Shown one piece after another: positions 10,434 to 21,618 of a DNA stretch of 64,000 nucleotides; the first letter of the stretch is position 1; every line of letters begins with the position of its first letter. This DNA comes from Phytophthora sp. 'mugwort'. Lineage: Eukaryota > Oomycota > Peronosporomycetes > Peronosporales > Peronosporaceae. The notes below the pieces were generated by a model, which searched no databases, had not been told where the DNA came from, and was given only the letters and a program-made list of their open reading frames with translations. The stretch is from the NCBI GenBank assembly GCA_033558025.1, contig JAUCEF010000016.1, positions 2,852,001 to 2,916,000 of the forward strand. Reading direction: 5' to 3'. Made by a program: the position numbers and the translations under genes.

Positions 10434-12738
10434 ATGGGGGACTCGCTCGAGACGCTCATCGCGCGCACGCAGGAGCAGCTGCAGCCATTGATCGCCAAGC
10501 CCAAGCTGGCCGACAAGCTGCTAGCCAAGCCGCCCTTTCGCTTCCTGCACGATGTGTTCACGGCCGTGACGCAGAGCACAGGTTTCGCTAAGGGGCTCTA
10601 TAATGACTTCGAACTGGGTTCGGCCAACCTCAAGGACAAGCCGCAGAAGACCGCCTTCCTGGACAAAATGATCGTGTGCGTAGGCCAATGCATCGGCAAG
10701 GACGTGGACGTGCGCTCCGCCAAGATCTTGGCCGGCCTCGAGCCGGAGAACACCAATCTGCTGCTGCAGGGCCTCGCGCAGGCCGCCAAGGACAAGTCTC
10801 TCGACTGGAATAAGGCCGTGCAGACTGCACTCGCCAAGGTCCCGTCGCTCACAGCAGAGGGGGAAGTGGTCCCTGTAACAGAACCCGCGTCAGCTGCAGC
10901 GCGTCCGAGCTCAAAGGACCGCAACGGCTCGGCTGAAGCCAAGGAGAAGGAAAAGGTGCGTCTTCATCCTGCAGTTCTTAAAATGCTCGTGAGAATCCTC
11001 TTAATATTTAGACATACTGTCGACTTAGGCGCGACGAGAGAGTGTCTCTGAGCGAAAGGCCGAGTCCAAAGGAGGCAGTGAAGAGGCTGCTCCGCCTGCT
11101 GCAGCGGTCCCACCTCGTAGTGCAGAGAGCAAAGCGGAAGCACTGACACCACCCGCGTCATCGAAACAGTCGGCACCAGGGACTAGTCGTGCTGCATCAA
11201 GCCGTAGCATCAGCAGCAACAAGGACGACAACTTGGATGAAGCATTGCTGCAGAGTATCGCCGAATGCAATGGCGACATTGAGCGCACGAAAACACTCGT
11301 CGAGCAGGTGATTACTAAGCCCAAGATGTCTCCCAAGCTCCTGGGGAAACCTCCATTCCGTTTCCTGCATGACGTCATCTCTGAAGTGACGCGTGCGACT
11401 GGCTTTGCTGACGGACTCTTCTCGGGCGAAGAACTCGACTCCGGTGCCATTAAGGAGAAGGGCCCCAAACTGGACTATCTGACCAAGATTATCCAGTGTG
11501 TTGGGTGCCAGCTCAACGTGGAGATGGAGGCGAAACCTGCCAAGATCGTCGCAGGACTGGAACCAGAGACCACGTGCAAGTTCCTCCAGTTGTTGACGGT
11601 CGCGTGTAAAGCAGGAAGCTCGAAAGAGGCCGTGCAACGTGTGCTGGCTGGTGACACGGCACTTCGCAGTGCCGGTGCTCATGTTAGCAAGTCTGGGAGT
11701 CGTGAGCGTACGCCTGAAATCAAGCAACCGTCTCGTTCAAACACACCGCCAGAGAACAAACCACGTATGGAGTCTCAACCGGCAGCAGAGGCGAAGGAGA
11801 AACCGAAAGAGGCGGAACCTGGTAGCTTCTCCGGTCCCATGAAGCCTTTGGTGGTGAAAAGCAGCCCTGGAGATGTCGACAATGATAATGATGGTGGGAA
11901 TTTACGCTTCGGTGACGCTGAAGCAAACAGCGATAATGGTGACGATGGAGGGGGGCGCATGGGCTTGAGCGCTCCGGGCACGAGTGAAACGAGTCGTACA
12001 TCGCGACCTACAACTGCACGGCGCCGGCCACCGAAGCTCAAAGAAAATGTCACTGAGGTGGGACGACTCATGGTGTCTGATGCCAAGGCAGCTCCTGTTG
12101 CAGGTATCATGAAGGATGGAGATAACAACGATACTGACAGCGAAGACGAAGCGGTCGGTGTAGCTGCAGGAGATGATACAGCCAACCAACCTCACGCGGC
12201 GCTATTACCCGGTGATGCCGGTGCGCACGGGCGTTTGGTGCGCGATATCCTCAAAGACCAAAGCGCTGAAGAAGCTGCCCGACGTGCTAAGGAAGGCGAC
12301 GACACGGCTACTGCGAGCGAAGCCGAGACTGGGATACGCCTAGGACGCCGCAAAAAGTCGTTCAAACCGGAGCGCATGAAGAGTTCAAGCGCTGCAGCGG
12401 CGTCATCGCTAGCTGAAATGAACGCGTTACGTGCAGACATCCAGCGACTGTGTCAAGCAGCGAACCCCGTAGGAAAAAGTGTGGAGTTTGTGCACGAAGA
12501 CTTGGATGCGATGTCGAAGGAGCTCGAATTCTGGCGAAAAGAGTACGCCCGTAAGCGCGACGCACTGGCAGACGAACAGAAGCGAACCGAAGAAGCGCTG
12601 CAGCCTTTGCAGACGCAGCTCCGAGAAGTGGAGGAGCAGGTCAAGGAGCAATTACACAAGATTAATACGCTGAAAGCTGTCATTGCAAAGAACGAGGAGA
12701 AGACCCAGCAGTTGTTACGTATGGTGGTGTCTGCTTGA
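10434..12738 (+). CDS. IFT54: IFT54/TRAF3IP1-like protein with two tandem CH-like domains, two exons
   Basis: IFT54 is an IFT-B complex subunit; its N-terminal calponin-homology-like domain contacts tubulin or microtubules and its C-terminal coiled coil pairs with IFT20. Exons 10434-10955 and 11029-12738, a 73-bp GT-AG intron, 743 residues. Domain 1 (about residues 5-130) and domain 2 (about 245-370) both carry the family core: KPPFRFLHDVFTAVTQSTGF versus KPPFRFLHDVISEVTRATGF, then AKILAGLEPE versus AKIVAGLEPE. Family members I know have one such domain. A long charged, low-complexity linker follows (about 370-630), then a coiled coil (about 635-743). The acceptor at 11028 keeps frame into exon 2, where domain 2 lies. 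Start: first ATG, directly before domain 1. Flagellated zoospores are consistent with an IFT gene. Confidence 0.88.
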
Positions 12739-12834
12739 GCTCAGCACAATGGACGCCGCCAAAACAGGTGTAAGTTTGATGCATACACTCTATCGTTCAA
12801 ATATCCCTCTCTCTCTGTCGTCGCGAATACTCGT

Positions 12835-13743
12835 CTAGGCGCCATTCCTCTCCAACTCCGCAGACACATCACCCAGTTTCTTGTTGTTTGACTGGCTATT
12901 GTCCGACGGCAACTCGCCTTGAGGCTGCTTCCTCTTGCCCAAACGCTCTCTCACCTCGGGCATCTCTTGCTCGCGCCGTCGAACGGTCTTAGGGACCCAC
13001 GCCTCATGCTTTTCGCGACGCAAATCATCAAGGAGACGGATAGGAATTCTGCCCGACGTCCACGGCTCGGCCTGAGCTACTTGAGTCGGGTTGCTCACTA
13101 GCTGTGGGTGCCATTTCTCGCGAATACTCTGCTTCTCCTGTTCCTCAAGGTCACCACGCACCTCTGGGAACCAGTCTAGCAAGCGCTGGAGTACCAACGC
13201 CGTGGCCACCGACAGGTTGAGACTCTCACTAAAGCCAAAGAGCGGCAAGTACACACGTCGATGCGCCGCGCGCAGCATCTCGGGGCTTACACCATCCGTC
13301 TCCCGTCCGATCACGACCGCCAGTCGTGCAGGCAACGCGCTGGGCTTGTTGTTGGCCACGAGCGGCTCTGCTTGCGGCGACAGATCCGTGGCCCAGATGG
13401 TCATGTCATTCTCCCTCAGAGCCTCCAGACAGGCCGCAATGCTCGAGAACTCGCGCACTGTGAGCCACACGGCGCAATTCTTGGTGATCTTCTTGCCACT
13501 AATCTTCCGGCTCTTGTCCGGGTGCGTCTTGAGCTGCTGGTCGTTGGCGGCGATAAGCCACACGTGCTGGATGCCCAACGCCTCAGCGGTCCGCAGCACA
13601 GCCTGGTGGTTGTGCGAGTCCATGCACTGCTCCAGCACCAGCACGATGCGGCTTGTGCGGTGGCGCAGCACCGTCTCCGCTCTTCTCAGACGCTCGGGGG
13701 CTTCAACCGCATCGGACGTGTCCGTCTTGCTCATGCTGGTCAC
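12835..13743 (-). CDS. SpoU/TrmH-family RNA 2'-O-ribose methyltransferase
   Basis: 302 residues, single exon. The three SpoU (SPOUT) motifs are visible in order. Motif 1 is DSHNHQAVLRTAEALG (about 42-57), motif 2 is VVIGRETDGVSPE (about 145-157), and motif 3 is YLPLFGFSESLNLSVATAL (about 167-185), which builds the knot and binds S-adenosylmethionine. Arg in motif 1 and Glu in motif 2 are the expected conserved residues. The sequence resembles TrmH (tRNA Gm18 methyltransferase) more than the rRNA enzymes, but the substrate cannot be fixed from sequence. The C-terminal 100 residues are basic and variable. It is divergent to the LRR gene, with 196 bp between the two starts. Confidence 0.88.
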   Translation of the reverse strand: MTSMSKTDTSDAVEAPERLRRAETVLRHRTSRIVLVLEQCMDSHNHQAVLRTAEALGIQHVWLIAANDQQLKTHPDKSRKISGKKITKNCAVWLTVREFSSIAACLEALRENDMTIWATDLSPQAEPLVANNKPSALPARLAVVIGRETDGVSPEMLRAAHRRVYLPLFGFSESLNLSVATALVLQRLLDWFPEVRGDLEEQEKQSIREKWHPQLVSNPTQVAQAEPWTSGRIPIRLLDDLRREKHEAWVPKTVRRREQEMPEVRERLGKRKQPQGELPSDNSQSNNKKLGDVSAELERNGA

Positions 13744-13939
13744 GTGGTTGGCCGGGAACGGGTCGCGTTTCTGGTCACCAGACGTCGCCGTCGCGGGCAG
13801 CTATCGGGATAGGATCCAATCTGACTGCTGTTCAGATGGACGACCACCGTCGAAAATACACTTGTGCTCGAATAGCACACGCGGTTCGAGTTATTCCTGC
13901 TTTGTGGCACTTATCCGCACTCGGGAACCAATCGCTGCA
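13744..13939. promoter_or_regulatory. Divergent promoter interval
   Basis: 196 bp between the starts of the methyltransferase (minus) and the LRR gene (plus). No motif is recognised; inferred from head-to-head geometry. Confidence 0.35.
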
Positions 13940-16900
13940 ATGAAGGACGAGGCGTCGAAGCGAAGCGTATCTCGCCCCATGTCTCGCTCACGACGAGCCA
14001 GTGTGGAGGACGAGGCGGCCGCGACGCCGACTGCAGTGCGGGTTGCTGCGCGTGCAGCTCTGAAGGAGGAGGAGACTCGTCCAGCCGCTATCGAAACGCC
14101 CCGCCCAGGATCCAACCTCAAACCACGGCCGCCGCCATCACGTGGCTCCAATCCAACGGACTCGAAGACTTTCCTCACTTCCCTAGTGCCCGTTCGGCGG
14201 CGTTCAAGACGACAAAGCGAATTGCTGCGACCCCCGTCCCCTCTCGAGTCACTGGAGCCCTCCAATGACTATGAGGAGACTGGAAACTCCTCCGAGCCGC
14301 CTGTGCCAGCGAATTACATGGGGACGGAAGCCATGCAGCAGTTCTGGGGCATTTTCCACCGTCAAGAAACCGTTCACAACAATAAATTCGTGCCTCCTAC
14401 GTCGTCGTCTCTTAGCGACGTGGGAGTACGACCCAAGTCTGCTCGCACGACGTACCTCGCAGCAGTGCGCAACCTTCGACTCTGTCCTGAGCCTCTGGGT
14501 ATTGTACGGCGCCGTATCGTGGACAAGACGGCATCCTACGCCAGTGGCAGTACAACACAAGAAGTGAATCTCAGCAGCTATCGGATGGGTAACGCCTATG
14601 CGAAGGCTTTTGGTGAAGGGTTCTCGTTGCTGCCTGGTGTCGAGTCGCTCAATCTTTCGCACAATCGAATCGGAGACACAGTGGCGGCCAGGCTAATCAC
14701 AGCAGCTCAGGGCACCGCGGGACTGCAACAACTCAATCTGTCACACAATGTGCTCGCGACGGCGTCTTCGAACGCGCTAACGGATTTAATGCAGCGTTCT
14801 CGTACACTTACGTCGCTCAACCTCTCGCACACGGGACTGCGAGACCGTGAAGTACAGCAGCTCTGCGAGTCGCTCACTTCCAACCAGACTGTGGTGCGTT
14901 TCCACCTTTCGGAGAATCGTTTCGGGACATCGGGCATGCTAGCCATCGCACGCTTTCTCGAAGAAAATGCACGCGTGGAGGAGCTCTATCTGGCCTGGAA
15001 TCAACTACGCGGTCTTGGTGCACTGAAAATTGTGGAGGCACTCAAGTTCCACGCGTCACTGCGTGTGTGCGACCTGTCATGGAATGCTCTCGGCTCGTCA
15101 GCTCCCAGCTCGACTTGCGGAGGTACAATCAACAGCTCAGGTGGAGTATTGCGGCCACGAGCAGTTGTCATTGCTCTAGCTGATTCGCTAGCAAACAACA
15201 AGGTACTGTCACATCTGGATCTGTCCAGCAACCGACTCGACCTTGAAGACTGCACGCTCTTGGCAAAACAACTCGAGAACAACCAGACACTTGTCGGTCT
15301 GCACATGAACGGGAATTGTGCAGTCATGGATTCCCGTGGATTTCTCATCCCAAAAGCCCATGACGAAGACGGTGGAGGGTCAAGAAGACTTCGGGATCAA
15401 CACAAACTTTATTCGATCGCTGTGTTTGAGGACGTGCACAGTGACGCCGGATCGGGTGTGTTTCCAGCCCACCTGGTGCCCATTGTAGACGCGTCGTGTT
15501 GGTATTGTGGTCTGTGGGCTGAACACCGCTTTACATGGACACCTGTAGCTGGACAAGGGCCATTCGCAGGGACTAGCGACCGGTTTGAGATAACTCCGTC
15601 TATGGAAGTTCGTTTGCACTTGTCTGTTGATGACTGGCGAGGTGTCGCTATGGAACGACGAGAAAATGAAGGCGATGGGGTCTCCTTTAGTGCCCTACGG
15701 GTCATTCCTCCTGGGGCTACCAATTATTTTTTCACGGTAGTCGACATAAGTGCTGACCCGAACAGCAGCACACTGAACGTGAGCTATCACCATGTCAGTT
15801 CACGGCCTAGCCGTCCTGTGCACCGTCAACGTCGGTTAGTATCCGGTCGATCTGCAAGTAGCTGCAGTTTAGGCGACAATGAAGAAGCTGAGACGGCAGC
15901 AGCACTACAAGGAGACGTGTTCGGCCAGTTGGAGCGTCTGAACGTCGTTCGTCTCACCCGACGAGGAGGACGAGACCCGTGCAACACACTTGTCCCACGC
16001 AGCTCGGGCAAGAGCAGTGAGAGACGCAGTAAATGGGATATTAACAAAAGTGTGTTCGCTCGACGCAAACGCGAGTCGGAATGCCGTAGCTACGTCGACA
16101 CGGACGGATTTATCGCCAAAGCCTGCGCTGCCGACTGGAAACAGTGCAAAATTGACCGGTTTGTCAAGGATCCGGGACGAAGGCGCGAGGTGGAAGTGAG
16201 CGTTACCCGTTGGTATCGTACAGTCTGCAATGCGTACCGACGGTATTGTGGGCACAATATTTTGATCAACTTGGCGCCTTTGGGATCGTTAACACCAGCA
16301 GCAGCTGTGCAGTTGCAAAATGATATCACCTGTGTACCTTGGTCAGGTTACACTGAGTTCCTCTCAGGAGCTAGAATATTAGATGAAGCATCCGAGTATT
16401 GCTCACTACCCGACCTGGAGAACGTCTTTGTGGCTGCAAACCTCGAGCTCACGCAAGAAGCAAAGGAAAAGGACAATCCGGACCGCAGCCTCACGCGATT
16501 TGAATTCTTGGAATGTGTGATTCGAATCGCCATGAACAAATACTTTCGAAGTACGGTACTTTTTTGGGTACGGTGTTTTTAGGATATAAGTTATGAGGGG
16601 CTGACTCTTTTTTTTCTCGCTTTTGATTTTTTAGCTAATATTTGTGAGACACCTGCCAAAGCCGTGGATAAATTAATGCAGGACAACCTACAGCTCGTCG
16701 TCCCTGAGGACGCCAATGAATTCCGTTCTCGTTTCCTCTATACCGAAGAGGTCAGCGATATCTTTACGGAGCATATTACTTTGGTACGCCATCCTCTGGG
16801 CTGTTTTTTTTTTTTCCAGTTCCCAGCTTATGACATTGTTTTTGTTTAATTGTAGCTACAAGAACTGTACGATGCAAATATGGGCAAATATTGCAAGCCT

Positions 16901-17654
16901 GGTGAGAAGAAAGGGATGCACCTGGTGGAATTCCTTGCCCTCTTGTAAGCGATTATCACTCGATGAGTTGTAGCGGCAAAGAAGAAGAAGAAACTAACTT
17001 GATGTTGTGTCTTTTTACATGCTCTACAGAGAGAAATACCATCTTTTCTCCGACTCTTTCCGTGTACGTGATGTGAAGGATCCGTTCCTAGCGTGTAAGT
17101 TGGTGGTGCTGGATGAAATGACGACGATGGGTCACAAGAAGCTTTACCTCACGGATTTCATGGAGCTCATCTTACGCGTTAGTGTCTTGCGCTACCCGCC
17201 TCGGACTCTCACGGTGGACGAAGTTGTCTGCAGCTTACAGAAGCTACTTATCAATCACTTTTACAAACACGACGCGCTGGTGGGCCACTTTTGTGAAGCG
17301 ATCGACCAGGCTCTCGTCCAAGACCGTCTCGAGGCCTTTGCGAGTGCGATCAACTCGCAACGAAACCATTCTCAAGCTGCGGCGACGTCAACCCGTCGAA
17401 ATCGCAGTGCAGGGCGCTCCGCGGGGCGTGTGCAGCGTGCAACCATCGCGGAGGAGAATGTGACAGATACGGACGAGGGAGAATCAGAAGATAGCGCATA
17501 CAAAAGCGAGAGTAAAGCTGCTACTGAGAGCATCTTCAAGTCTGATGATAGCAGCGCAACGTCGACGGAGCAAGCGAGCAGCGATGATACGGAACAGGTT
17601 CTTGGTGCGAGTGAGGATGGTCCGGAAGACGCAGCAATTGCTGGCGAGTACTAA
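13940..17654 (+). CDS. Large leucine-rich-repeat protein (RNI-like), four exons
   Basis: Exons 13940-16550, 16635-16783, 16856-16944 and 17030-17654; introns of 72-85 bp are GT-AG and every join keeps frame (3474 nt, 1157 residues). An open frame continues upstream antisense to the methyltransferase, but the ATG at 13940 lies just beyond that gene and is the likelier start. Residues about 1-130 are basic and disordered. At least five to six RNI-type leucine-rich repeats follow from about 210 to 460 (VESLNLSHNRIG, LQQLNLSHN, LTSLNLSHTGL, LSHLDLSSNRLD). The middle has no recognised domain. The C-terminal third has FLECVIRIAMNKYF across the exon 1-2 join and ends in an acidic Ser-rich tail. This pattern occurs in LRR proteins of flagellar or cytoskeletal type; that role is only a guess here. 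Confidence 0.82.
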
Positions 17655-18389
17655 GTAATTCGTACCAGTCAGGGAAATTTTAGGTGTTTTAAATGTCCTC
17701 GAGTATGAACCACTTGGTCTTCGGACGGAAGAGACGAGAGTTGAGACGAAGAAGACTGTGCTAAGACATCTACACCAGCCACCGATCCAGCGTCGGCGAC
17801 GTTGCCGTCACATGGAGGCAAAAGAAGGGGTCAAACACCAAACGATCAGCAACACTTGACGATGCGACCCAGTGCATGGCGGGGGTGGTGCTGAGGAAGT
17901 TGACTCCTGAGAGGAAGAAGGCCGAGCAGACGCCGGCGGTCTCGACGTCCTTAAAGATGAGGGTGTCGTAGCCCATATTGGAGTTGATGCCCGTAGCCTG
18001 CACTAAAACACATCGCGATGGCAACGCGCTTTGCCGATCTTGGCAACCAAATCTTGGCTACGATTGGAGCAGTCATAGCCGTTCCGCTTGTCGAACGACA
18101 GCCAGCCGCACTTGGACTACGGTTCTCAACAATAATGTTAACGACTCTGGTTAGGAAACGAGAGACCCGGAGACAGTCATGAAACCCGAGAAGGCTGCGC
18201 AACTTCTTGAAGAGAACGACGAGTTCCAGAGTCGAAAGCTCTGGACCACGCGAGCCGCGATGAAATCACGCAAAAGAGCGAGAAGATTGTTGCGCGACGA
18301 TCAAGCAGTTTGATATCAAACGGTGAACCGATGTCCATTCTTATGTCCTGAAACAGTGAGCCATTCATTCAATTTCGAACAGCAACAAC
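17655..18389. other. Intergenic, no gene recognised
   Basis: Overlapping short frames on the minus strand (17770-18202) and a short helical plus-strand frame from 18180 (KPEKAAQLLEEND) have no recognisable domain and no consistent splice model. Could be remnants of a decayed gene. Confidence 0.35.
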
Positions 18390-18790
18390 ATGCAATTCCT
18401 GTGGCGTGTGGACCGTGATGCAACACGCGGACGACTGCTGCGCGCAACGGGTGCCGTGAAAACTGGCGAGAGCGTGCTTCGCGACCGCGCATACGGCAAC
18501 GTGGTGCTTTTTGCCAACCGCGCCGCGCTCTGCACCGTATGCCTACGCGCTGCCGACGCCGACACCTGCTGTGACGACTGCTCCAAGTTTTTTTCTGCAG
18601 CGAGGAATGCCGGGAGAAACTGCAGGCTGTGCATGAATTGGAGTGCGACGCTCTGGGGGAGGTGGACCTGGCGGCGTCCAAAACGTCCACTGACGTGGAC
18701 TTGCTGCGGCTCTGATCCGCATTCTGGCCTCGCGCTCGCAGGACGAGGCGGACCGCAAGCAGCATGCTGATGAAAAAGGAGTTGTGAGGG
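18390..18790 (+). pseudogene. SMYD-type (SET-MYND) gene fragment, truncated and frameshifted
   Basis: Begins MQFLWRVDRDATRGRLLRAT, the start of the split SET domain. A MYND zinc finger follows with C-x2-C (CTVC), CCDDC and, in the next frame, CSEEC and HELEC. The frame breaks at the T7 run at 18589-18595 and again near 18712. The SET catalytic half is absent: the sequence becomes non-coding by about 18790, less than 200 bp before the terminal-repeat remnant at 18975. The neighbouring mobile-element activity may have removed the rest of the gene. SMYD proteins are lysine methyltransferases; this copy cannot be one. Confidence 0.65.
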
Positions 18791-18974
18791 CTAGTTACGC
18801 TTAGAACCTGGTGACCACGTGCGCACTGGCGTCAAGAAGATCTTGAAGACCTGCCGGATGAGTGCCACCTGCCGACCACAACCGGTTAGAACTGATGCAG
18901 CTATGTAGACACATGATTTATCTCTGTTGGTGATCTTGTAAATGTACCCTTTCATGATAGTAGTACATGTATTA

Positions 18975-19087
18975 TATACTAATTCTTTGCTTAAGATGGA
19001 CTCACTTTTATGTTGAAATTCACCGACTGTCGCTGAAGAAGCCTTAACCTTCTCAAGACATGGTTAATATGAAATAAATGACCCTTT
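18975..19087 (+). repeat. Extra terminal-repeat copy outside the 9-kb element
   Basis: Matches the right terminus of the element (about 28026-28138) in the same orientation with scattered mismatches, and is the inverse of the left terminus at 19109-19230. With that left terminus it forms a hairpin of about 110 bp per arm around a 21-bp loop. It is probably the right end of an older copy whose body is gone. Confidence 0.75.
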
Positions 19088-19105
19088 AGGTTATTGATGG
19101 GTTGT
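19088..19105 (+). repeat. 18-bp direct repeat, left copy
   Basis: AGGTTATTGATGGGTTGT, repeated exactly at 28149-28166. It lies 3 bp outside the left element end, while the right copy lies 10 bp outside the right end, so it is not a simple target-site duplication. Confidence 0.7.
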
Positions 19106-19469
19106 TTTAAGGGTCATCTATTTCATATTAACCATGCCTGAGAAGGGTTAAAGCTTCTTCAGCGACAGTCGGTGAATTTCAACATAAAAATGAGTCCATT
19201 TTAAGCAAGGAATTAGTATATACTACACGGTGCATTAACGAGGTCTCTAAGGGGGTCTAAGGGTACTCTAGATGCTATTTTATGCACTGCTCGAGCGGAC
19301 GATGTAACATAATACAGTCCGTCCACTAGCGTACGATACCGGTAAGAGAAGGAACCCACGAAGTTACTAGATCCTAATGTGAATTCTCAGGAATTCTCAG
19401 AACTGTCACTTTAAACGACGCGTCATCAGAGTGATTGTAGTTATCAAAATCCAATGGTGCCGAAATCTG

Positions 19470-19880
19470 ATTTGAACCGGTTCCAAGTCACAGAACCGAT
19501 CTACATCAACAATTGTGATTACGAAAGGTTTTATACACAATGCGGGACTAAGTTCCTAAATTAGTAAAAAAAAGAACCAGCACTGACTCTCTATCTCTTC
19601 TTTCTCTTTATACCCTACCCCCTCTATAAATTTCATATAAATCTATGTAAAATTTAGGAACCTCGGAACCCGAGCTACCAACAGCAGATATCGACATAAC
19701 CACCGCCTTCTAGATATTAAAAGTTGGTTCCGAAAATTTCAGAACCCGAAGCATCCACATTTCGCCAATTAGATTGCAACTCACTACAGAATTGAAGCAT
19801 CACAGCAACTCTAGTAAGTACGGCACGTTTTGGAACCGGTTCGGAACCCGGTTCTGGAACCTCGGAACCCGAGCATTAAA
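19470..19880 (+). repeat. GGAACC/GGTTCC motif cluster upstream of the CRN gene, left copy
   Basis: At least ten GAACC or GGTTC cores in about 400 bp. The densest stretch (19834-19874) alternates GGAACCGGTTCGGAACCCGG and CTCGGAACCCGAG. They sit just upstream of the CRN start. They could be a promoter array, or replication or transposase-binding sites of the element. A mirrored copy lies at 27367-27777. Confidence 0.55.
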
Positions 19881-19929
19881 CCTCAACTGAGGTTATTTCT
19901 TCCTGTCATTCTCGAATTTGGAGAGAGCG

Positions 19930-21618
19930 ATGAAGCACAAGTGGTTCGTGTTTGTGGGTGATGATGGCAGAGCGTTGACGTCGGTCGACCGCGTGACACT
20001 CCCGGACGATGCAGTTTTGTTGATCTGTGAGATGTCGTAAAGGAAAAGTACAAAGACAGTCATCTGGCGGGCATAGCTCCATCAGACCTCATAGTCAGAA
20101 CGGCCTACAGCGCAAAGCAGAAGCTGCCGAGGTCGTCGTCCTCGGTGGCAGAGTTCGGAAACGATGAGGACAACGCGCTTATTGTGCAAGCACTGTCGCG
20201 AGAGAGTGGTGTATCAGTTGTCCAGTTATTCCACGATGGTGTGAACCCTCAAGCGCTTCATCTTGCGCGCGTGAAGCTTCTCGACAGTATTTACGAAACT
20301 ATGAAGTTCGGCCGAAACCGCTTCATCCTCTTCGTTTCGCCAGCAGCATCGGGGAAGACGTCGTTATTGTCGCTGGTTGCTCACAGATATTCTAACCTGA
20401 ACTGTATCCCCATCTCATTTTTTCGTGGTGACGTATTAGCGGTTGACTTACTGCGCTCATGTGGGATCGACGTATATGATAGAGCAGCAAACCTCAGCTC
20501 AACTCAACACCATGTTGTTATGGTGGATGATGCTCAAGCGAAGTACGATGATAAGAGATTTTGGAGCACCTTGATCAAGGTTAGTCCTTCGTGGTTACCA
20601 GGCAATGCTCCCTTCATCATCAGTGCGACGCATGCACTAGAAGGTGGAGTAGAGCGCCCAGCTGAGTTCCAGTCGCTCGTGAAGTTCGGTAGAAGTGATT
20701 TCTGTTAAGTGACGCGGAAGCACAAGAGTTTTTGATGCTGCCAACAACCGGATTACCCGACAAAAGGAAGAAACGAAACTTCATCCAGTTGTTGATTCAT
20801 GATTGCAGTGGACATATCGGCGCATTGCGCATTTCAGTCGACTCAGTGGTGCACTTTTTCGTCAAGGACCCTGCTCCGTTAGAGACCGAATTGATTGCGT
20901 ACTACCTATCTCAAGATTGCCTGCAGCGAATGGCACGATGTTTCGGTAGTAAGCATACGACACCGACCAGTTTGGAACTTCAGCGGTATTTGATCCAATG
21001 CCTTGTTGTTGCGCCGAATGTTGTCTCGTTGGATTCGAAGCTTGCAGATGAAGACAATCGTTGCTGCATGACCTTGAAGAAGCTGGTATTATTGTCGAAG
21101 GTGTCGATCGGCTAATGAGATTTTCATCTCCATTGGCAGAGAAGTACTACATCAGGTGGCTTTTTCTGAATCGTGCAATTGCAAATCCATCATCGCTGTG
21201 TGAACTGATCACGAAAGTTGTTGGCAACATGTCGGCATTTGCACTACGGCAGTCTGTGGTTAGCGAGACTAATTTCCCCAAGGAAGCTACTTTCCAGCAT
21301 CAATTCATGGAAAACCTTGCTTTGAACACCCATCAGACGTGCTCGATTTGCCCAGAGTTGTCACGCGTGTACCCTTCATCGCCAACCGATGGTGATCAGC
21401 CACTGAGGATCGATGGAGAAATCGACTTTTATCTCAACGGGAGTCTGCGGTGGGGGCTTGAGCTGCTGGTGAATGGAGACAAGATCGGTGAGCATATGGC
21501 ACGATTCACACCAGGTGGAAAGTATGCTGCACTTGCAGTGAAAGATTATGTAGTCATCGACCTTCGAGGCAACAAGACTGGGAAAGTCACAAATGTCTTT
21601 CGCATGGAAAGAGGGTAA
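19930..21618 (+). pseudogene. Crinkler (CRN) effector gene, frameshifted, left arm
   Basis: CRN proteins are secreted or mobile oomycete effectors that act in host nuclei. The header domain starts at 19930 (MKHKWFVFVGDD) and goes out of frame at a TAA (20038-20040). The rest lies in three further frames: 20145-20708, 20732-21115 and 21061-21618. Visible parts: a CRN header with SHLAGIAPSDL (in the frame before 20145) and EDNALIV near 20170; a P-loop NTPase with Walker A-like SPAASGKTSLLSL (about 20340) and Walker B-like VVMVDDAQ (about 20518); and a C-terminal REase-like segment containing GLELLVNGDKIGEH and VIDLRGNKTG (about 21450-21590). This matches the NTPase plus nuclease class of Crinkler-RHS proteins. 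Frameshifts at three joins make it non-functional as read; introns are an alternative but no good splice pairs stand out. Confidence 0.8.

Noticed and set aside
13091..13939. N-terminal extension of the LRR frame, antisense to the methyltransferase
   Set aside because: The open frame runs through the opposite strand of a clear SpoU gene and has no domain; the ATG at 13940 just after it is the better start.
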